Origin: Mycobacterium pinniadriaticum
Lineage (GTDB): Bacteria; Actinomycetota; Actinomycetes; Mycobacteriales; Mycobacteriaceae
Direction of reading: 5' to 3'
DNA: 41,960 bases
Assembly: GCF_026242045.1 (NCBI RefSeq)
Contig: NZ_JAPJDO010000046.1
Span: 1 to 41,960 of the forward strand
The position numbers and the translations under genes are program-made. How positions within the stretch are numbered: position 1 is the stretch's first letter; each line of letters starts with the position of its first letter. Below are positions 40,213 through 41,960 of the stretch, piece by piece. The notes under the pieces were generated by a model. The model searched no databases, was not told the DNA's origin, and saw nothing but the letters and a program-made list of their open reading frames with translations.

Positions 40213-41457
40213 GTGACCTCGCTCGTCGACGTTCTCGACAGGATCCCGGCCGAAGGCCGCATCATCGCCGGCGCACAATGCGGCGGACCGACATCGTTGC
40301 TCCGTGAAGTGGCGCAACGCAGTTCGGGTCGGGGGTGGCTGTTGTGCACCGGACTGCTGCTCGACGACGGCGGGGTGTACGAGGCTGTCCGTTCGGGCGA
40401 ACTGAATCTGAGCACCTGGCATGTCACCGGGGGCTGCCGCGATCTGGTGGAAGAGGGTCTCGTCGACTACTTGCCGGTGCGGGCATCTCAGCTGGAGAAG
40501 CTGATCGCGGCGTGGGACGTCGACGCCGCGATTGTGCGAGTCACTCCACCGGACTCCGATGGGTGGTGCAGCCTCGGGCCTTCGGCTGGCTACGCCAGCA
40601 CGGCGATCAAGTCGGCCAGGTTGTGCATCGGTGAGGTCGACGAAACACTGCCGCGGACCTGTGGTCAAACCAGCGTCCACGCCTCAGCTTTCGACGCACT
40701 GGTGGCCTCGACGACTCCGACACCGATGTACAGCGCCTCGCTAGCTGATCACGTCAATACGGTGATCGCTCGACACGTCGTGGCGCTCCTACCGAATCGT
40801 CCGGTGCTCCAGCTGGGCATCGGTGCGGTACCCGAAGCAATCGTTGGTGTTCTGGTTGATGAACGCGTCGACGGGCTGCGGTTCGTCGGCATGGGCACCG
40901 ACGCGATGGTCGATCTCTTCGAGTGCGGTCTTCTCGATGATCGGCGCCCGGCGATCGAATCTCCCGACCTCATGGGTACACAGAAGTTGCTGCGCTTCGC
41001 CCACGAGAATTCGGTTGTGGGTGTATTCCCGTCCAGCGTGGCGCATTCGCCACGGCTGCTCGCCAGACACGAGCGGTTGGTTTCGGTGAACTCGGCGATA
41101 GAGATCGACTTGTCTGGCCAGGTGAACAGCGAAGTCGTTGGTGGCCGGCAAGTCTCGGGTATCGGCGGCTCACTCGATTTCGTGGAGGCTGCAACGGTTT
41201 CCGTTGGTGGAATGCGAATCGTCGCGTTGCCTTCGACGACCAGGGACGGTTCGCATTCAAGGATCGTGCCGCTTCTGGGCTCGAATGCGGCAGTGACCAT
41301 TCCCCGTGCGATGGTCGACGTCGTCGTCACCGAACACGGCGTCGCCCGGCTGGCGGGCAAGACGATACGGCAGCGAGCTGAGGCGCTCATCGAGGTTGCG
41401 GCGCCGCAGCACAGAAGGGCGCTCGGCGAGGCGATGTGCCGACCGGTGCGGACATGA
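40213..41457 (+). CDS. Acetyl-CoA hydrolase/CoA-transferase family protein
   Basis: 414 residues from GTG 40213, which has GGCGGGAG upstream; the open frame continues upstream inside the hydrolase gene but is not used. Blocks LQLGIGAVPEAIVGVL, GMGTDAMVDLFECGLLDDR, VNSAIEIDLSGQVNSE and VVTEHGVARLAGKTIRQRAEALI are those of the 4-hydroxybutyrate/acetate CoA-transferase group. The Glu within VNSAIEID is the probable site of the glutamyl-CoA intermediate. It would move CoA from acetyl-CoA or a product onto a pathway acid, adding to or recycling the CoA used by the ligase. Gap to the previous gene 20 bp. Confidence 0.87.
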   Translation: MTSLVDVLDRIPAEGRIIAGAQCGGPTSLLREVAQRSSGRGWLLCTGLLLDDGGVYEAVRSGELNLSTWHVTGGCRDLVEEGLVDYLPVRASQLEKLIAAWDVDAAIVRVTPPDSDGWCSLGPSAGYASTAIKSARLCIGEVDETLPRTCGQTSVHASAFDALVASTTPTPMYSASLADHVNTVIARHVVALLPNRPVLQLGIGAVPEAIVGVLVDERVDGLRFVGMGTDAMVDLFECGLLDDRRPAIESPDLMGTQKLLRFAHENSVVGVFPSSVAHSPRLLARHERLVSVNSAIEIDLSGQVNSEVVGGRQVSGIGGSLDFVEAATVSVGGMRIVALPSTTRDGSHSRIVPLLGSNAAVTIPRAMVDVVVTEHGVARLAGKTIRQRAEALIEVAAPQHRRALGEAMCRPVRT

Positions 41458-41477
41458 ACAGTCAAGGAGCGGGCACC

Positions 41478-41960
41478 ATGCAGAAGGTTGATGAGTTGTC
41501 GTATATCGGGGTTGGTGCGAAGGATCTCGATGCGTGGTCGGGGTATGCCCAGCAGGTGTTGGGCCTTGAGGTGGCTGCCGATAGTGATGGTCACCATCTG
41601 TACTTGCGCATGGATGAGCGGCATCATCGGTTCATCGTGCATCCGGCTGGTGATGAGCCCGAGGATGTGTCATTTGTGGGCTGGCAGGTGCGTGATGCTG
41701 CGGCGATGGATGTGATCGCCGGTCAGCTCGATGCCGCGGGGGTCGCGGTCATCGCGGGCACGCCCGAGGAGGCCGCGGTGCGCCGGGTGCTGGGGTTCGT
41801 GCACTTCACCGATCCGCACTCGCGGGTGCGCATGGAGGTGTCCTACGGCCCACAGCTGACCTATGCGCCGGCCTACCGGCCGGGGCGGCCGATCTCGGGG
41901 TTCGTCACCGGTGAGCAGGGGCTGGGTCATTTCGTCACCTATGTGCCCGATGTGCAGGCC
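41478..41960 (+). CDS. Type I extradiol dioxygenase (BphC/HsaC-like), partial
   Basis: The first 161 codons only; the gene runs off the right edge. ATG 41478 behind AAGGAGCGGG. The N-terminal VOC domain (KVDELSYIGVGAKDLDAWSGYAQQVLGLEV onward) and the start of the catalytic domain (GLGHFVTYVPDV) are visible. The His of GLGHFV corresponds to the first Fe(II) ligand; the second His and Glu would lie beyond the window. The family cleaves catechols next to the hydroxyls (2,3-dihydroxybiphenyl, 3,4-DHSA). Codon use here is richer in T-ending codons (GAT, GTT) than in the upstream genes. Confidence 0.9.
   Translation, partial: MQKVDELSYIGVGAKDLDAWSGYAQQVLGLEVAADSDGHHLYLRMDERHHRFIVHPAGDEPEDVSFVGWQVRDAAAMDVIAGQLDAAGVAVIAGTPEEAAVRRVLGFVHFTDPHSRVRMEVSYGPQLTYAPAYRPGRPISGFVTGEQGLGHFVTYVPDVQA

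Overview
The window looks like chromosomal DNA of a mycobacterium, most likely a rapidly growing Mycolicibacterium-type species. The evidence is high GC, the order fprA / prfB / mscS-like / Pro-Thr-rich membrane protein / ftsE / ftsX / smpB / ssrA, and a tmRNA tag (ADSHQRDYALAA) of the mycobacterial type. No insertion sequence, prophage, tRNA, rRNA or CRISPR array was seen.

Region 1 (1-14.1 kb) is mostly core genome. It holds hisN, a 65-bp tandem repeat, a small membrane protein, a TetR/MFS pair sharing a strong palindromic operator, and fprA. A co-directional run follows: prfB, an MscS-type channel, a Pro/Thr-rich membrane protein, ftsE, ftsX, smpB and an EamA transporter. A TetR / DUF1214 / sulfotransferase operon on the minus strand precedes ssrA and its terminator.

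Region 2 (14.1-20.9 kb) is accessory. It holds a SAM methyltransferase with a regulatory domain, a 1171-residue exported protein (Ser-rich stalk, Ig/cadherin-like domain, seven-bladed YVTN propeller, and a C-terminus with aerolysin/ETX-like features), and an F420-type luciferase-like oxidoreductase.

Region 3 (21.2-26.7 kb) is the most unusual small locus. A pyruvate-phosphate-dikinase-like protein and a PEP-synthase/rifampin-phosphotransferase-like protein both keep the phosphohistidine swivel domain and both lack the ATP-grasp domain. They are encoded with a DUF7064-like protein, a winged-helix protein and a TetR repressor.

Region 4 (26.7-29.3 kb) has a small membrane protein, a B12-binding-type radical SAM enzyme and a DUF6632-like membrane protein.

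Region 5 (29.4 kb to the end) looks like a catabolic cluster for an aromatic or related acid. It has a decarboxylase-type amidohydrolase, two tandem paralogous aldehyde dehydrogenases, and a divergent nine-gene operon running off the window: alpha/beta hydrolase, luciferase-like monooxygenase, metallo-beta-lactamase-fold hydrolase, aryl-acid-type AMP ligase, VOC protein, small unknown protein, second alpha/beta hydrolase, CoA-transferase and a type I extradiol dioxygenase. A plausible overall logic is acid activation to a CoA thioester, oxygenation and ring cleavage, hydrolysis, then aldehyde oxidation. The substrate cannot be read from the sequence.

Three TetR-family genes here have a TANNNT hexamer exactly 6 nt before the start codon, the pattern expected for leaderless mycobacterial mRNAs.
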